Under the pieces are notes generated by a model, which searched no databases, was not told the DNA's origin, and saw only the letters and a program-made list of their open reading frames with translations. The position numbers and the translations under genes were made by a program. From the NCBI GenBank assembly GCA_028047635.1, contig JAOFXR010000027.1, positions 1 through 39,480 on the forward strand: DNA of 39,480 bases. Reading direction: 5' to 3'. Source of the stretch: Verrucomicrobiales bacterium (GTDB taxonomy: Bacteria > Verrucomicrobiota > Verrucomicrobiia > Verrucomicrobiales > DEV007). Below are positions 7,357-16,017 of the stretch, one piece after another (the stretch's first letter is position 1; every line of letters starts with the position of its first letter).

Positions 7357-10289
7357 TGAAAATACTCAGCGTTCGCCTTCACAATCTCAATTCTCTAAAA
7401 GGAGAGCACCTCGTCCGTTTTGACGAAGAGCCCCTCGCCAGTGCCGGACTCTTCGCCATCACCGGCCCCACCGGGGCTGGAAAGACGACCCTGCTCGACG
7501 CGATCACACTTGCCCTCTACGGGAAAGTGGCCCGTTACGGAAACGAATCAAATCCGGAACACGTCATGACTCGTCACTGCGGGGAATGTTCCGCCGAAGT
7601 GGAATTTGAGGTTCCGTCAGGCAAATATCGCGCTGCCTGGGAACGGCATCGAGCCGGCAAAAAACCAAACGGAAAACTCCAGGCACCGAAACGCTACATT
7701 TACGATGCCGGCGGTGAGCCACTCGCTCAACAGATCCGTGAAGCTGAACAGAAAATTGAAGCTTTGCTAGGTCTAAACTACGACCGATTCCTGAGAAGTG
7801 TCCTTTTGGCTCAAGGAGACTTCGCCCGCTTTCTGAAGGCCGATGCCAACGAACGTGCCGGACTTCTTGAAAGCCTCACCGGAACAACGATTTACTCGCG
7901 CCTCGGCCAACTCGCTCACGAAGAAGCAAATCGCCGCGAAAAAGATTTACTGGCGAGAGAAGCAGGCCTTGGGCAAATCGAACTGCTCGACGAAGAAACA
8001 AGAAAAGAACTAAATACAGCGCTGAAATCGGGAGAGGAGCAAAACAAAAAACTCACCGCCAAGATTGAGCGCGGAACTGAAATACTAAAGGGCATTGATC
8101 AACTGCGATCTGCCCGGACCAAAGAAGCCGAGGCGCTTCGCAAGAACGAGCAACTAAATCACGATCGCGAAGCGGCGAAGGGAAGTCTCAACCGGCTCCA
8201 ACTCCACCGTGCGACGCTACCATTTACGAAAGCTTTATCGGACCTCGATCACGCAGAGAGAGCATTCAACGAAGCGACTCGGAAAAGTAAATCAGCAATA
8301 GAGAATCATGCTGAGTCAAAAACTCACTGCGATCGAGCTTATCTGATTTTCAAAACATCTCTTGAAGCAGCTCTCGCCAACGCAGCCGAAGCGGAGATGA
8401 ATGCCAAATCGGTGGCAAAGGAAGCCGAAGCGGAAACTGTGGAAGCTCAAAAATGGCTCGAAGAGAACCGGACGGATGAAGCTCTCGTGGATTCCCTCGC
8501 GGAAATAGTTTCAGTGATAGGTGATACGAAAAATGCCAGAGAGACGACCGCCCGTTCGTGGAACATCTGGCGTAAAACAGCAAGTGAAGTGGTTCCCGCT
8601 GAAACATCAAAGTTACCGGATGTAGCTACAGCCATTCAGGAATCCGAATTCAAAACACTCACAACGGAAATCATCGAAGCGGGAGCCCTCCGAAAACAGT
8701 CTTTGAAAGAAGCCGGGATCGAGGCGGGCCGTCAGTTAAAGCTGCGCCAGGATCACCTCGATAAAACACGTCTCGTCGCCAGCCTTGATCAACATCGCGC
8801 TAATCTAAAATCCGGAGAAGAATGTCCCCTTTGCGGTTCCGTTGAGCATCCCTTTTCAGATGGCTCCTCCGTCGATACTGGAATCGCTGCGCTCGAATCA
8901 GAAGTTGAGACCGCCACCAAATCACTCTTGAAAGCTAGAGATGAATACAAAGACCTATCCGATAACATAAAGGATCTCGAGACAGGACAGGCTGAGCTTT
9001 CCCAGGCGGTATCCCATGTGCAATCGAGTTGCTCACAACTCGCACAAATTCTCACTCCGCTCGCGACAGACCTCCCCGCCCCCGGCGAAGAAGCAGCCCT
9101 GCAGAAATCAATGCAGAATCGTGCGGCAAACTTCAGGGCAAAAGAAAAACTGAGTGAAGCGGGGGCCAAGAGAAAAGAGGACGCAGAGAATCTCACCCGA
9201 CAGGCCTCAGAACAGGCGAAAACAATTCTCACAAAAATAGAAAATCTGGGAGATCTTCCGAACGTCGAAGCAGAAGCGATTGCGCCAGTATCAGTGGAGG
9301 AAGCTGAAGAGATTTTTCAAGAGACAGTTCAATCGGAAAAGATCGCATCTTCGCAGAAAGCAGATCGCAAGAAGGATGCGGACGCCTGCGCGGCGACACT
9401 GAAAACTTCCAATGACTCAATTCAGCAGGCCATCGCGGATTCAGAATTCCCGACTCTTTCAGATTTAAGAGCGGCCAATATTCCTGCTGAAGAGTCAACA
9501 GGTATCGAGTCTCTCGAGAGTGGCCTAATAGAACGTGCCGCAGCGACCGAGGCACTCTCGACACAAGCGATAAGCGAAGTGAACGAACTCGTAAAAAGGA
9601 AAATTCTCGAAGGAGAAGACGCCGAAGCATTCGTCGAACAACAACAACATCTGAAAACGGGGCGCGACGAATTGCTTGAACAGCAAACAACGAGACGAAA
9701 CGAACTTGCTGCAGATGATCGCAACCAGAAACGGAAAGCGGAGAGCGAAAAGGAACTGGCGCAGGACCGAAAGAACTTTGCGGTATGGCGACGACTCAAG
9801 GAACTGATCGGCTCTCATGACGGAGCCAAATTCCGCAAGCATGCGCAATCGATCTCACTCGACATTCTCACCCGTCACGCCAACAAGCATCTCGTTAAGC
9901 TGAGTGACCGCTACCGGATTCGACGCGATCTAACAGGTGAACTAAATCTGGAGATCGAAGACCTGCATCAGGCCGGAGCAAAACGCCCCATGGCGAGCTT
10001 GTCAGGGGGCGAGAGTTTCCTCGCGAGCCTTGCTCTCGCGCTTGGCCTTTCCGACCTTGCAGGGCGAACCGTCCGCATCGATTCCCTCTTCATTGACGAA
10101 GGCTTCGGAAGCCTCGATCCAGACTCACTGGAAGTAGCAATCGCGACTCTCGAAAGTCTGCAACAAGATCACAAGACCGTGGGAGTCATCTCCCACGTCG
10201 ACTTGCTCAAAGAACGAATCGGAACTCAGATCGTCGTCGAAAAACAACCCGGCGGAATCAGTGAGATCCACGTCGTTCCAAGCGTGTGA
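7356..10289 (+). CDS. sbcC: SbcC, SMC-like ATPase subunit of the SbcCD nuclease
   Basis: A 977-residue Rad50-like ATPase. The N-terminal ATPase half carries Walker A 'GPTGAGKTTLLDAI' (residues 37-50) and the Q-loop stretch 'SVLLAQGDFARFLKA'. Long charged heptad-rich coiled-coil arms run from about 195 to 480 and from about 510 to 840. The zinc-hook apex is 'EECPLCGSVEHPF' with Cys490 and Cys493. The C-terminal half carries the ABC signature 'SLSGGESFLASLALALGLSDL' at about 881-901 and Walker B 'SLFIDEGFGSLD' at about 910-921, followed by a D-loop and 'VGVISHVDLL'. ATP binding closes the dimer and controls access of DNA to SbcD. The length is close to E. coli SbcC (about 1050). It forms a two-gene operon with sbcD, with translational overlap. 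No further gene follows in the same direction before the convergent SHD1 gene. Confidence 0.96.
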   Translation: MKILSVRLHNLNSLKGEHLVRFDEEPLASAGLFAITGPTGAGKTTLLDAITLALYGKVARYGNESNPEHVMTRHCGECSAEVEFEVPSGKYRAAWERHRAGKKPNGKLQAPKRYIYDAGGEPLAQQIREAEQKIEALLGLNYDRFLRSVLLAQGDFARFLKADANERAGLLESLTGTTIYSRLGQLAHEEANRREKDLLAREAGLGQIELLDEETRKELNTALKSGEEQNKKLTAKIERGTEILKGIDQLRSARTKEAEALRKNEQLNHDREAAKGSLNRLQLHRATLPFTKALSDLDHAERAFNEATRKSKSAIENHAESKTHCDRAYLIFKTSLEAALANAAEAEMNAKSVAKEAEAETVEAQKWLEENRTDEALVDSLAEIVSVIGDTKNARETTARSWNIWRKTASEVVPAETSKLPDVATAIQESEFKTLTTEIIEAGALRKQSLKEAGIEAGRQLKLRQDHLDKTRLVASLDQHRANLKSGEECPLCGSVEHPFSDGSSVDTGIAALESEVETATKSLLKARDEYKDLSDNIKDLETGQAELSQAVSHVQSSCSQLAQILTPLATDLPAPGEEAALQKSMQNRAANFRAKEKLSEAGAKRKEDAENLTRQASEQAKTILTKIENLGDLPNVEAEAIAPVSVEEAEEIFQETVQSEKIASSQKADRKKDADACAATLKTSNDSIQQAIADSEFPTLSDLRAANIPAEESTGIESLESGLIERAAATEALSTQAISEVNELVKRKILEGEDAEAFVEQQQHLKTGRDELLEQQTTRRNELAADDRNQKRKAESEKELAQDRKNFAVWRRLKELIGSHDGAKFRKHAQSISLDILTRHANKHLVKLSDRYRIRRDLTGELNLEIEDLHQAGAKRPMASLSGGESFLASLALALGLSDLAGRTVRIDSLFIDEGFGSLDPDSLEVAIATLESLQQDHKTVGVISHVDLLKERIGTQIVVEKQPGGISEIHVVPSV

Positions 10290-10393
10290 TTCGATCGAAC
10301 CTTTCCGACACTCCTCATACCTTGCTCGAATGGAGGGTCGCAGTCCTCCTGCCACCTTGATCCACGAAGGTCGCTCACTCGTCTTCGGACGCG

Positions 10394-11275
10394 CTAACCG
10401 CGTGGAACTGCCCGAATCGTGTAATCATCGTAATGAACGTCATTCGCATAGGTCGTGACACTCACTGAAGATTTCGTCTCGTGCGCGACTCCTTCTGACT
10501 CCAAACTGCCGATCTCTTTTCCATCGAGCGAGACAGTAATAAGGGCGCCTTTCGTCTGAATGAGAAGATCGTGCCACTCATCTTTATCCTTCTCGAAATC
10601 CACTTCAATGCGTTCCGTCTTCGTTGCGAGAAGCTCCTTCGTTGCCTCATCTAATCCTGCCGCAGATTTTTTCATCTCATAGATCGAATTCTCCATATTC
10701 CCTGTCTTTGCATCTGTAATGGCAATACTCGTCGGACTCACCGTGACGTTGCAGACGTGCCCGGCATGAGCGGCCATGAGTGCCTTGTCATCGAACCACA
10801 CGTTGAAGCGTTCCGCCTCCGGTCCCGCGAAACGAAACTTAACCGAAAACTCAACATCCTGCCGCCCCTGGAAACGAATCGCATCCACTCCCGCGTGGTT
10901 GTTGATATCAATCGTCTTACCAACAAGCACGCCATCCTCAACCACACTTTCACTCACGTAGTGGCTCCACTGCTCGCCAAATCCCTCACCGGAAAAATCA
11001 TCGAAGAAAATTTCCTCGGTGTAGTAGGAGGATCCCTCTTCCGATCCACCATCCGTCGAGGACCAGTCTTTGAAAAAAGTCTGATCGGCTTCCGAAAGAC
11101 GCTCGACCGGCACTTCAAAAACGCGACCTCGTGATCGAATCTTAAGCATTCCGTCATTTAGCTCAATCAGTTCGGCTTCGATTTTTTTCCCATCAGCGCT
11201 TGTGATCTCGCGGAATTCACGTGAATGAGCTACCGCACACAAACTCACCGCCAGAAGAATTGAGAATAGTTTCAT
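10394..11275 (-). CDS. Secreted SHD1-domain protein with laminin-G/DUF1080-like C-terminus
   Basis: A 293-residue exported protein. A signal peptide spans residues 1-18 (MKLFSILLAVSLCAVAHS). Residues about 19-70 form an SHD1-like domain ('REITSADGKKIEAELIEL..GMLKIRSRGRVFEVPVERLSEADQTFF'), a small beta domain very common at the N-terminus of exported Verrucomicrobia and Planctomycetes proteins. After an acidic Ser/Gly linker (72-85), residues about 88-292 look like a concanavalin/laminin-G-type beta sandwich: 'FFDDFSGEGFGEQWSH', 'VEDGVLVGKT', 'DVEFSVKFRF', 'DEWHDLLIQTKGALITVSLDGKEIGSL' and 'VHYDDYTI'. The last three resemble the end of DUF1080 domains. No catalytic residues can be assigned; a carbohydrate-binding or lyase-like role is possible. 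It is divergent from the first sulfatase, with 109 bases between the starts, so shared regulation with the sulfatase operon is possible. Confidence 0.85.
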   Translation of the reverse strand: MKLFSILLAVSLCAVAHSREFREITSADGKKIEAELIELNDGMLKIRSRGRVFEVPVERLSEADQTFFKDWSSTDGGSEEGSSYYTEEIFFDDFSGEGFGEQWSHYVSESVVEDGVLVGKTIDINNHAGVDAIRFQGRQDVEFSVKFRFAGPEAERFNVWFDDKALMAAHAGHVCNVTVSPTSIAITDAKTGNMENSIYEMKKSAAGLDEATKELLATKTERIEVDFEKDKDEWHDLLIQTKGALITVSLDGKEIGSLESEGVAHETKSSVSVTTYANDVHYDDYTIRAVPRG

Positions 11276-11384
11276 GTTGATCCAATACCACTCTCAAGGC
11301 AGCCATGCAACTTTGCGAAATCCCATACCTGCGCCCGATTTTGGCCTTTTCACACACCCCTTTTTTCCGTTCATTTATCACTTC

Positions 11385-12785
11385 ATGCGAATCTTTCCCT
11401 GCCTGCTCTTTCTGATAAGCCTTACCTCGACGGCTTCATCGGCGGAGAAACCCAACATCATTTTCATTCTCGCAGATGACCTGGGATACGGAGACCTTGG
11501 TTGCTTTGGGCAAACCACATTCTCGACACCGAATATCGATTCTCTCGCTGCGACGGGCATGAGACTGACGCGTCACTATGCCGGTTCGACCGTCTGCGCT
11601 CCGTCGCGCTGTGTCCTCATGACAGGGAAACATACCGGTCATGCCTCGGTTCGCGGGAACAACGCCGTTCTCTTAAAACCGGGCGAAGTAACACTGGCAT
11701 CAAAACTCAAAGCCACCGGCTACCGGACGGGCTGTTTCGGAAAATGGGGAATTGGTCATCCGCCTCCACGAACCGATCCCAACGATCACGGCTTCGATGA
11801 TTTTTACGGCTACGTAAACATGTTTCACGCCCACAACTTCTACCCTGAATTCCTCATCAAGAACGGCAAACTCGACCCGCTCGAAAACGTCCTCGATGAT
11901 GAGTGGGTCACGAAAGAAGACTACGGCCTCGGCGAAGCCAAAGAAGGCGCCGGCGTCGCAAAAGTGAAGAAAGTCTACGCTCCGGACCGCTTCACCGAAG
12001 AAGCGCTGCATTTCATCGACGAGAATGCCGAATCGCCCTTCTTTCTCTACTACGCCCTCAACATGCCTCATGCGAATAATGAGGCAGGCCGCCCGCCTTA
12101 CCATGATGGCATGGAAGTTCCCGATCACGGAGAGTTTGCTTCAAAAGACTGGCCACAGCCCGAAAAGGGTTTTGCTCAGATGATGCGAAAAATCGACAAC
12201 TACGTTGGCCGGATCGTAAATCGAATTGAAAAACACGGGCTGACCGACAATACCCTGATCATCTTCACAAGTGACAATGGTCCCCATTCAGAGGGCCGCC
12301 ACGAGGTCGAATACTTTGACTCAAACGGAATCCTAAGAGGCCAAAAACGGGATCTTTATGACGGCGGCGTTCGCGTTCCCACGATTGCGAAATGGCCGGG
12401 GAAAATTGAAGTAGGATCCGAATCGGATCTCCTCTCAGGATTCCAGGACATGATGCCGACCCTGGGCGATATCGCGGGATACGAAACGCCTACGGATACC
12501 GATGGCATATCGATTTTACCAACGCTTCTTGGAAAAGAAGACCAACAGACAAAACAAGAATATCTCTATTGGGAGTTTCTCGAAAAAGGAGGCAAAAAAG
12601 GAGTAGCGACGAAGAAGTGGAAGGCTGTTATGCTCGGCACGCTCGCGAAGACTCCCCAACCGATTGAATTGTATGATCTTGTAAATGATCCTTCCGAAAC
12701 GAATAATATAGCGAACCAGCACCCTGAAACAGTGAAGCAGATGAAACAGTGGATTCTCGAAAGTAGTGATGCCCCTGCCCTCTGA
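11385..12785 (+). CDS. Exported S1-family sulfatase (CAPSR type)
   Basis: A 466-residue formylglycine-dependent sulfatase that would hydrolyse a sulfate ester, probably on a carbohydrate. A signal peptide covers residues 1-20. Metal-binding Asp31-Asp32 lie in 'ILADDLGYGDLGC'. The maturation motif is C71-A-P-S-R followed by 'LMTGKHTGH'; Cys71 must be oxidised to formylglycine. Further hallmarks are 'GKWGIG' around 120 and 'FTSDNGPH' (Asp297, Asn298, metal ligands). The start is the ATG at 11385, which opens a good signal peptide; 37 extra in-frame residues upstream lack family likeness. It is the first gene of a plus-strand unit, with only 30 bases to the DUF1080-SMP-30 gene. It is clearly paralogous to the sulfatases at 17819-19924 and 24351-25745 (shared 'NFYP', 'PHANNE' or 'CYGQ' blocks). 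The substrate is not predictable by eye, and no maturase is present here. Confidence 0.95.
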   Translation: MRIFPCLLFLISLTSTASSAEKPNIIFILADDLGYGDLGCFGQTTFSTPNIDSLAATGMRLTRHYAGSTVCAPSRCVLMTGKHTGHASVRGNNAVLLKPGEVTLASKLKATGYRTGCFGKWGIGHPPPRTDPNDHGFDDFYGYVNMFHAHNFYPEFLIKNGKLDPLENVLDDEWVTKEDYGLGEAKEGAGVAKVKKVYAPDRFTEEALHFIDENAESPFFLYYALNMPHANNEAGRPPYHDGMEVPDHGEFASKDWPQPEKGFAQMMRKIDNYVGRIVNRIEKHGLTDNTLIIFTSDNGPHSEGRHEVEYFDSNGILRGQKRDLYDGGVRVPTIAKWPGKIEVGSESDLLSGFQDMMPTLGDIAGYETPTDTDGISILPTLLGKEDQQTKQEYLYWEFLEKGGKKGVATKKWKAVMLGTLAKTPQPIELYDLVNDPSETNNIANQHPETVKQMKQWILESSDAPAL

Positions 12786-12815
12786 TCCTCCAAGCGCCTC
12801 AATAATTGCCCCATC

Positions 12816-14291
12816 ATGAAGAACCTCATTCTCACCCTCCTCACATTCCCTCTCCTCACCCTCGCGGAAGAACCGGGAAAATGGATCGAACTTTTCAATG
12901 GCAAAAACCTTGATGGCTGGACTCAGCGTGGAGGAGTAGCCAAATACCATGTTGAAGACGGAGTCATCGTCGGGACGACCGTTCCCAAGACTCCCAACTC
13001 CTTTCTCTGTACGGAAAAAGATTACGGCAACTTCATCCTCGAAGTGGAATACAAAGTAGATCCGAATCTCAACTGCGGAATTCAGTTTCGCTCACTTAGC
13101 GATCCTGAATACAAGAAAGGACAGGTCCATGGTTATCAGGCGGAGATTGATCCAGCCGACCGCGGGTGGAGCGCAGGCATCTATGATGAAGGTCGCAATG
13201 GTTGGCTCAACGATCTGTCGAAAAATCCCGAGGCACGCTACGCCTTCAAACAGAATGACTGGAATCACTACCGGATCGAAGCGATTGGGAATCACCTCGT
13301 CACCTTCATCAACGGGGTTCGCGCCGCTGACTTAGTCGATGATACGACAGCGAAAGGATTCATCGCGTTGCAAGTTCACGGCATCGGAAACAAAACTGAA
13401 ATCATGCAAGTGCGCTATCGCAACATTCGCATTCAAGACCTCGGTGAATCGGACTATAAAACGCCCGGAGCAGAAGCCTACACCCATGATGGCCCACTCG
13501 TTAAAGAGGGTGCCACATTCCGCACACTCGCAGACGGCTTCAAATTCACCGAAGGTCCTGCGCTTTCACCGGACGGAAAAATCTTTTTCAACGACATTCC
13601 CAACGAACGAACGCATTGCTTCGATCCGGAGACCGGTGAAACGACCGTCTACCGCGAGCCAAGCGGACGCGCCAATGGCCTTTTCTTCACCCCTGCCGGA
13701 GCACTCATTGCCTGCGAAGGCGGCGCCCGTAGCGTAACCCGAACCGACCACGCAGGAGAAGTCACCGTGCTCGCGGAAAAGTTCGACGGTAAAAAACTCA
13801 ACAGCCCCAATGATGTCGTCCCCGATGGGATTGGTGGCTTCTACTTTACCGACCCTCGATATGGAAAAACGGACGACATGGAGATGGAAGTTCAGTCAGT
13901 CTACTACCTTGATCGTAAAGGGGAAATCTCACGCGCCAACGCAGAGGTCTCGAAACCCAATGGCGTTATCCTTTCACCCGATGGCGCTACTCTCTACGTC
14001 GCTGATACCGACTTGAAAAAGATCTTCGCTTTCGATGTCACCTCCCCGGGCAAAATCGAAAACCAAAGAGAGTTCGCCGACTCAGGAAGCGACGGCCTCT
14101 CAGTCGATAAGCTCGGCAATATCTACATCACAGAGGGAGACATCGTCGCCTTTTCACCAGAAGGAAAAGAAGTGCTTCGACTCACTCCTCCTGAGAAACC
14201 AGCTAACTGCCTCCTCACCGGAAAGACACTTTACGTGACGGCGAGGACTGGCTTTTACGCGATCGATCTCGAAGTCGAGGGAGTCCAATAG
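12816..14291 (+). CDS. Exported fusion of DUF1080 (3-keto-glycoside lyase/hydrolase-type) and SMP-30/gluconolactonase domains
   Basis: A 491-residue exported protein with a signal peptide at 1-17. Residues about 20-207 are a DUF1080 (PF06439) domain: 'WIELFNGKNLDGWTQRGG', 'FLCTEKDYGNFILEVEYKV', 'NCGIQFRS', 'DWNHYRIEAIGNHLVTFINGVRAADLVD' and 'GFIALQVHG...VRYRNIRIQDL'. Some members of this family act on 3-keto-glycosides made by sugar oxidoreductases. Residues about 225-490 are an SMP-30/gluconolactonase-like six-bladed propeller: 'FKFTEGPALSPDGKIFFND', 'GRANGLFF', 'LNSPNDVVPDGIGGFYFTDPRYG', 'KPNGVILSPDG' and 'DGLSVDKLGNIYIT', with the usual metal-ligand Glu, Asn and Asp positions present. The combination suggests cleavage of an oxidised glycoside followed by lactone opening. 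It sits between two sulfatases with gaps of 30 and 35 bases, so it is almost surely co-transcribed. Confidence 0.9.
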   Translation: MKNLILTLLTFPLLTLAEEPGKWIELFNGKNLDGWTQRGGVAKYHVEDGVIVGTTVPKTPNSFLCTEKDYGNFILEVEYKVDPNLNCGIQFRSLSDPEYKKGQVHGYQAEIDPADRGWSAGIYDEGRNGWLNDLSKNPEARYAFKQNDWNHYRIEAIGNHLVTFINGVRAADLVDDTTAKGFIALQVHGIGNKTEIMQVRYRNIRIQDLGESDYKTPGAEAYTHDGPLVKEGATFRTLADGFKFTEGPALSPDGKIFFNDIPNERTHCFDPETGETTVYREPSGRANGLFFTPAGALIACEGGARSVTRTDHAGEVTVLAEKFDGKKLNSPNDVVPDGIGGFYFTDPRYGKTDDMEMEVQSVYYLDRKGEISRANAEVSKPNGVILSPDGATLYVADTDLKKIFAFDVTSPGKIENQREFADSGSDGLSVDKLGNIYITEGDIVAFSPEGKEVLRLTPPEKPANCLLTGKTLYVTARTGFYAIDLEVEGVQ

Positions 14292-14326
14292 AGCGCCTCG
14301 CAGTTCTCCACTACCATCATCAAACT

Positions 14327-15829
14327 ATGAAGACACCGTTCGGTACTATTCTGTCCTTCTGTCTCGTTTTTACTGCTCTGAACATTTCCAGGGCAGAAGA
14401 CATCCGGCCCAACTTTGTCCTCCTCATCGCGGATGACATCAGCTACGACGATCTCGGTTGCTACGGCAGCATTGACGCACGAACACCTCACATTGACGCC
14501 CTCGCAGGCGAAGGCATCCTCTTCACCAATGCTTTCCTCACCGCAAGCAGTTGCAGCCCCAGTCGCTCAAGCATCATCACAGGTCGCTACCCACACAACA
14601 ATGGAGAGGCAGCAGAACTGCACCGGCCGATCTCGTGGCAAATCCCCTCTTTTCCGGGAGCGCTTCGCGACGCCGGCTACTACACGGCACTCGCGGGAAA
14701 AGATCACATGACTTGGACCGAAACACCTGAAGGCAAGAATTCACCCACGGAAGCTTTCGACAAAAAATACGGCTCCAAAATTAAGGGAAACTCCGGTGGG
14801 CACGGAAACTGGCTCAAAGCCATCGCCGAATGCCCCGGGGACAAACCGTTCTTTCTTTGGCTTGCCGCGCTCGATGCTCATCGCGTCTGGGATGGTCGTC
14901 ATGAGTGGGATGAGTCGGTTTACGGCCCCAAGTATGATCCTGATTCACTCACTCTCCCACCAGCACTCGTGGATACCTCTGAGACCCGAAGCGACTTCGC
15001 TGCCTACCTTTTAGAAGTGACTCGCTTTGACCATTTCTGTGGCGAGGTCATCAAGCAACTCAAAGCGGATGGCACGTTTGAGAACACCTATATTTTCGTC
15101 GTCGCTGATAACGGTCGTCCCTTCCCCCGCGCTAAAACGCGATTGATCGACGATGGAATGAAAACCTACTTCGTCGCCTCCGGTCCATCCATCAAAAAAC
15201 CTGGAACGAAGAGTAACGCTCTTGTCAGTGTCATTGACATCGCTCCGACGATTGCTGATCTCGCTGAAATTGAAAAGCCGGAAACTTTTCAAGGCCGTTC
15301 GATCACGCCCCTCTACGCCGACACGACCACGACGATCCGCCCCTTCGCGATATCGGAGCACAACTGGCATGACTACGAAGCCCATGGCCGATCGGTCAGA
15401 GATGGTCGTTGGCTCTTCATCCGAAATTTTCGTCCCGCCCTCGCGCTGCAAGGACCTGCCGACTCCTGCAACTCGGTGACCTTTGAAGCACTCCTTGCGG
15501 CAAAGGAATCGTCTGAACCGCTTTCACCTGCTCAGGCCGACGTCTTTCTGGCGCCACGCCCCGTCGTTGAATGTTACGACACGCAAAGCGATCCCCACCA
15601 AATCAACAATCTCGCGGGTGACGAAGCCTATGCGGCAATTGAAAAGAAACTCTCCGACGTTCTCGAAAACTGGATGAAAAAGACGGCCGACTCCGTTCCC
15701 GAAGAAATCAGCCTAGACTACTTCAGTCGCATCACCGGTAAGAAACTCGATATCGAAATGGAGGATTTCCAACGACCTCCTCCCGGCGCGGATCGTGGCG
15801 CCGAGAAAGTGAATGCCGAGGGAATTTGA
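14327..15829 (+). CDS. Exported sulfatase resembling heparan N-sulfatase (sulfamidase)
   Basis: A 500-residue S1 sulfatase with a signal peptide (1-23). Metal ligands are in 'LIADDISYDDLGC' (Asp36-37). The formylglycine motif is C76-S-P-S-R in 'FTNAFLTASSCSPSRSSIITG', followed by 'RYPHNNGEAAELHRPI'. This closely resembles the sulfamidase/N-sulfoglucosamine sulfohydrolase branch, in which 'SSCSPSRASLLTG..HNG' is typical. Later blocks include 'VADNGRPFPRAKTRLIDDGMKTYF' and 'SVIDIAPTIADLAEI'. A role in removing N- or O-sulfate from a glucosamine-like residue is inferred from this resemblance only. It is the third gene of the plus-strand unit. Its stop lies five bases before a 125-base inverted-repeat element. 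It belongs to a different branch from the other four sulfatases of the window. Confidence 0.92.
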   Translation: MKTPFGTILSFCLVFTALNISRAEDIRPNFVLLIADDISYDDLGCYGSIDARTPHIDALAGEGILFTNAFLTASSCSPSRSSIITGRYPHNNGEAAELHRPISWQIPSFPGALRDAGYYTALAGKDHMTWTETPEGKNSPTEAFDKKYGSKIKGNSGGHGNWLKAIAECPGDKPFFLWLAALDAHRVWDGRHEWDESVYGPKYDPDSLTLPPALVDTSETRSDFAAYLLEVTRFDHFCGEVIKQLKADGTFENTYIFVVADNGRPFPRAKTRLIDDGMKTYFVASGPSIKKPGTKSNALVSVIDIAPTIADLAEIEKPETFQGRSITPLYADTTTTIRPFAISEHNWHDYEAHGRSVRDGRWLFIRNFRPALALQGPADSCNSVTFEALLAAKESSEPLSPAQADVFLAPRPVVECYDTQSDPHQINNLAGDEAYAAIEKKLSDVLENWMKKTADSVPEEISLDYFSRITGKKLDIEMEDFQRPPPGADRGAEKVNAEGI

Positions 15830-15833
15830 AAGA

Positions 15834-15958
15834 CAAGGAGTGGCGCGCTTCCAGCCGCCAGCGGAGCCCCAAAGAGAACAACCGGGAAGTTGGTATTGGC
15901 ACACGGGTTGCCCGCGACGGATAGACATATCAGGCGGCTGGAAGCACACCTCTCCTTG
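15834..15958. repeat. 125-bp element with 26-bp imperfect inverted repeats (MITE-like or long hairpin)
   Basis: The left arm 15834-15859 and right arm 15933-15958 are inverted copies matching at about 23 of 26 positions. They include a perfect 13-base core, GCTTCCAGCCGCC (15847-15859) against GGCGGCTGGAAGC (15933-15945). The 73-base interior contains a small hairpin, CGGG-TTG-CCCG. No transposase is present. It sits between two convergent genes, five bases after the sulfatase stop. It may be a non-autonomous mobile element or dispersed repeat, or it may act as a bidirectional terminator. The inverted repeat is seen directly; mobility is inference. Confidence 0.65.
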
Positions 15959-15985
15959 GGCACACAAGCTTCGATACTTGTGCCC
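15958..15985. terminator. Candidate bidirectional hairpin terminator
   Basis: GGGCACACAAG and CTTGTGCCC form a nine-pair stem with a two-base bulge and an eight-base loop, directly after the inverted-repeat element and 30 bases before the stop of the convergent EEP gene. It has no clear U-tract on either strand, so it is only a possible terminator for the converging operons. Confidence 0.35.
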
Positions 15986-16017
15986 CTCGCTCTAACATTG
16001 CCGTTCACCGGGTTCTC

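Noticed and set aside
9485..9500. Further repeat-family copy (GTCAACAGGTATC) in sbcC
   Set aside because: Only CAACAGG is shared; the match is too short to separate from chance.
10320..10370. Terminator between sbcC and the SHD1 gene
   Set aside because: Only five-base stems (GGAGG/CCTCC and ACCTT/AAGGT) without a T-tract were found.
11274..11384. Upstream extension of the first sulfatase
   Set aside because: The extra residues precede the signal peptide and lack similarity to sulfatases.
15718..16008. Open frames crossing the 125-bp inverted-repeat element
   Set aside because: They read repeat sequence and the antisense of the sulfatase tail; composition is not protein-like.
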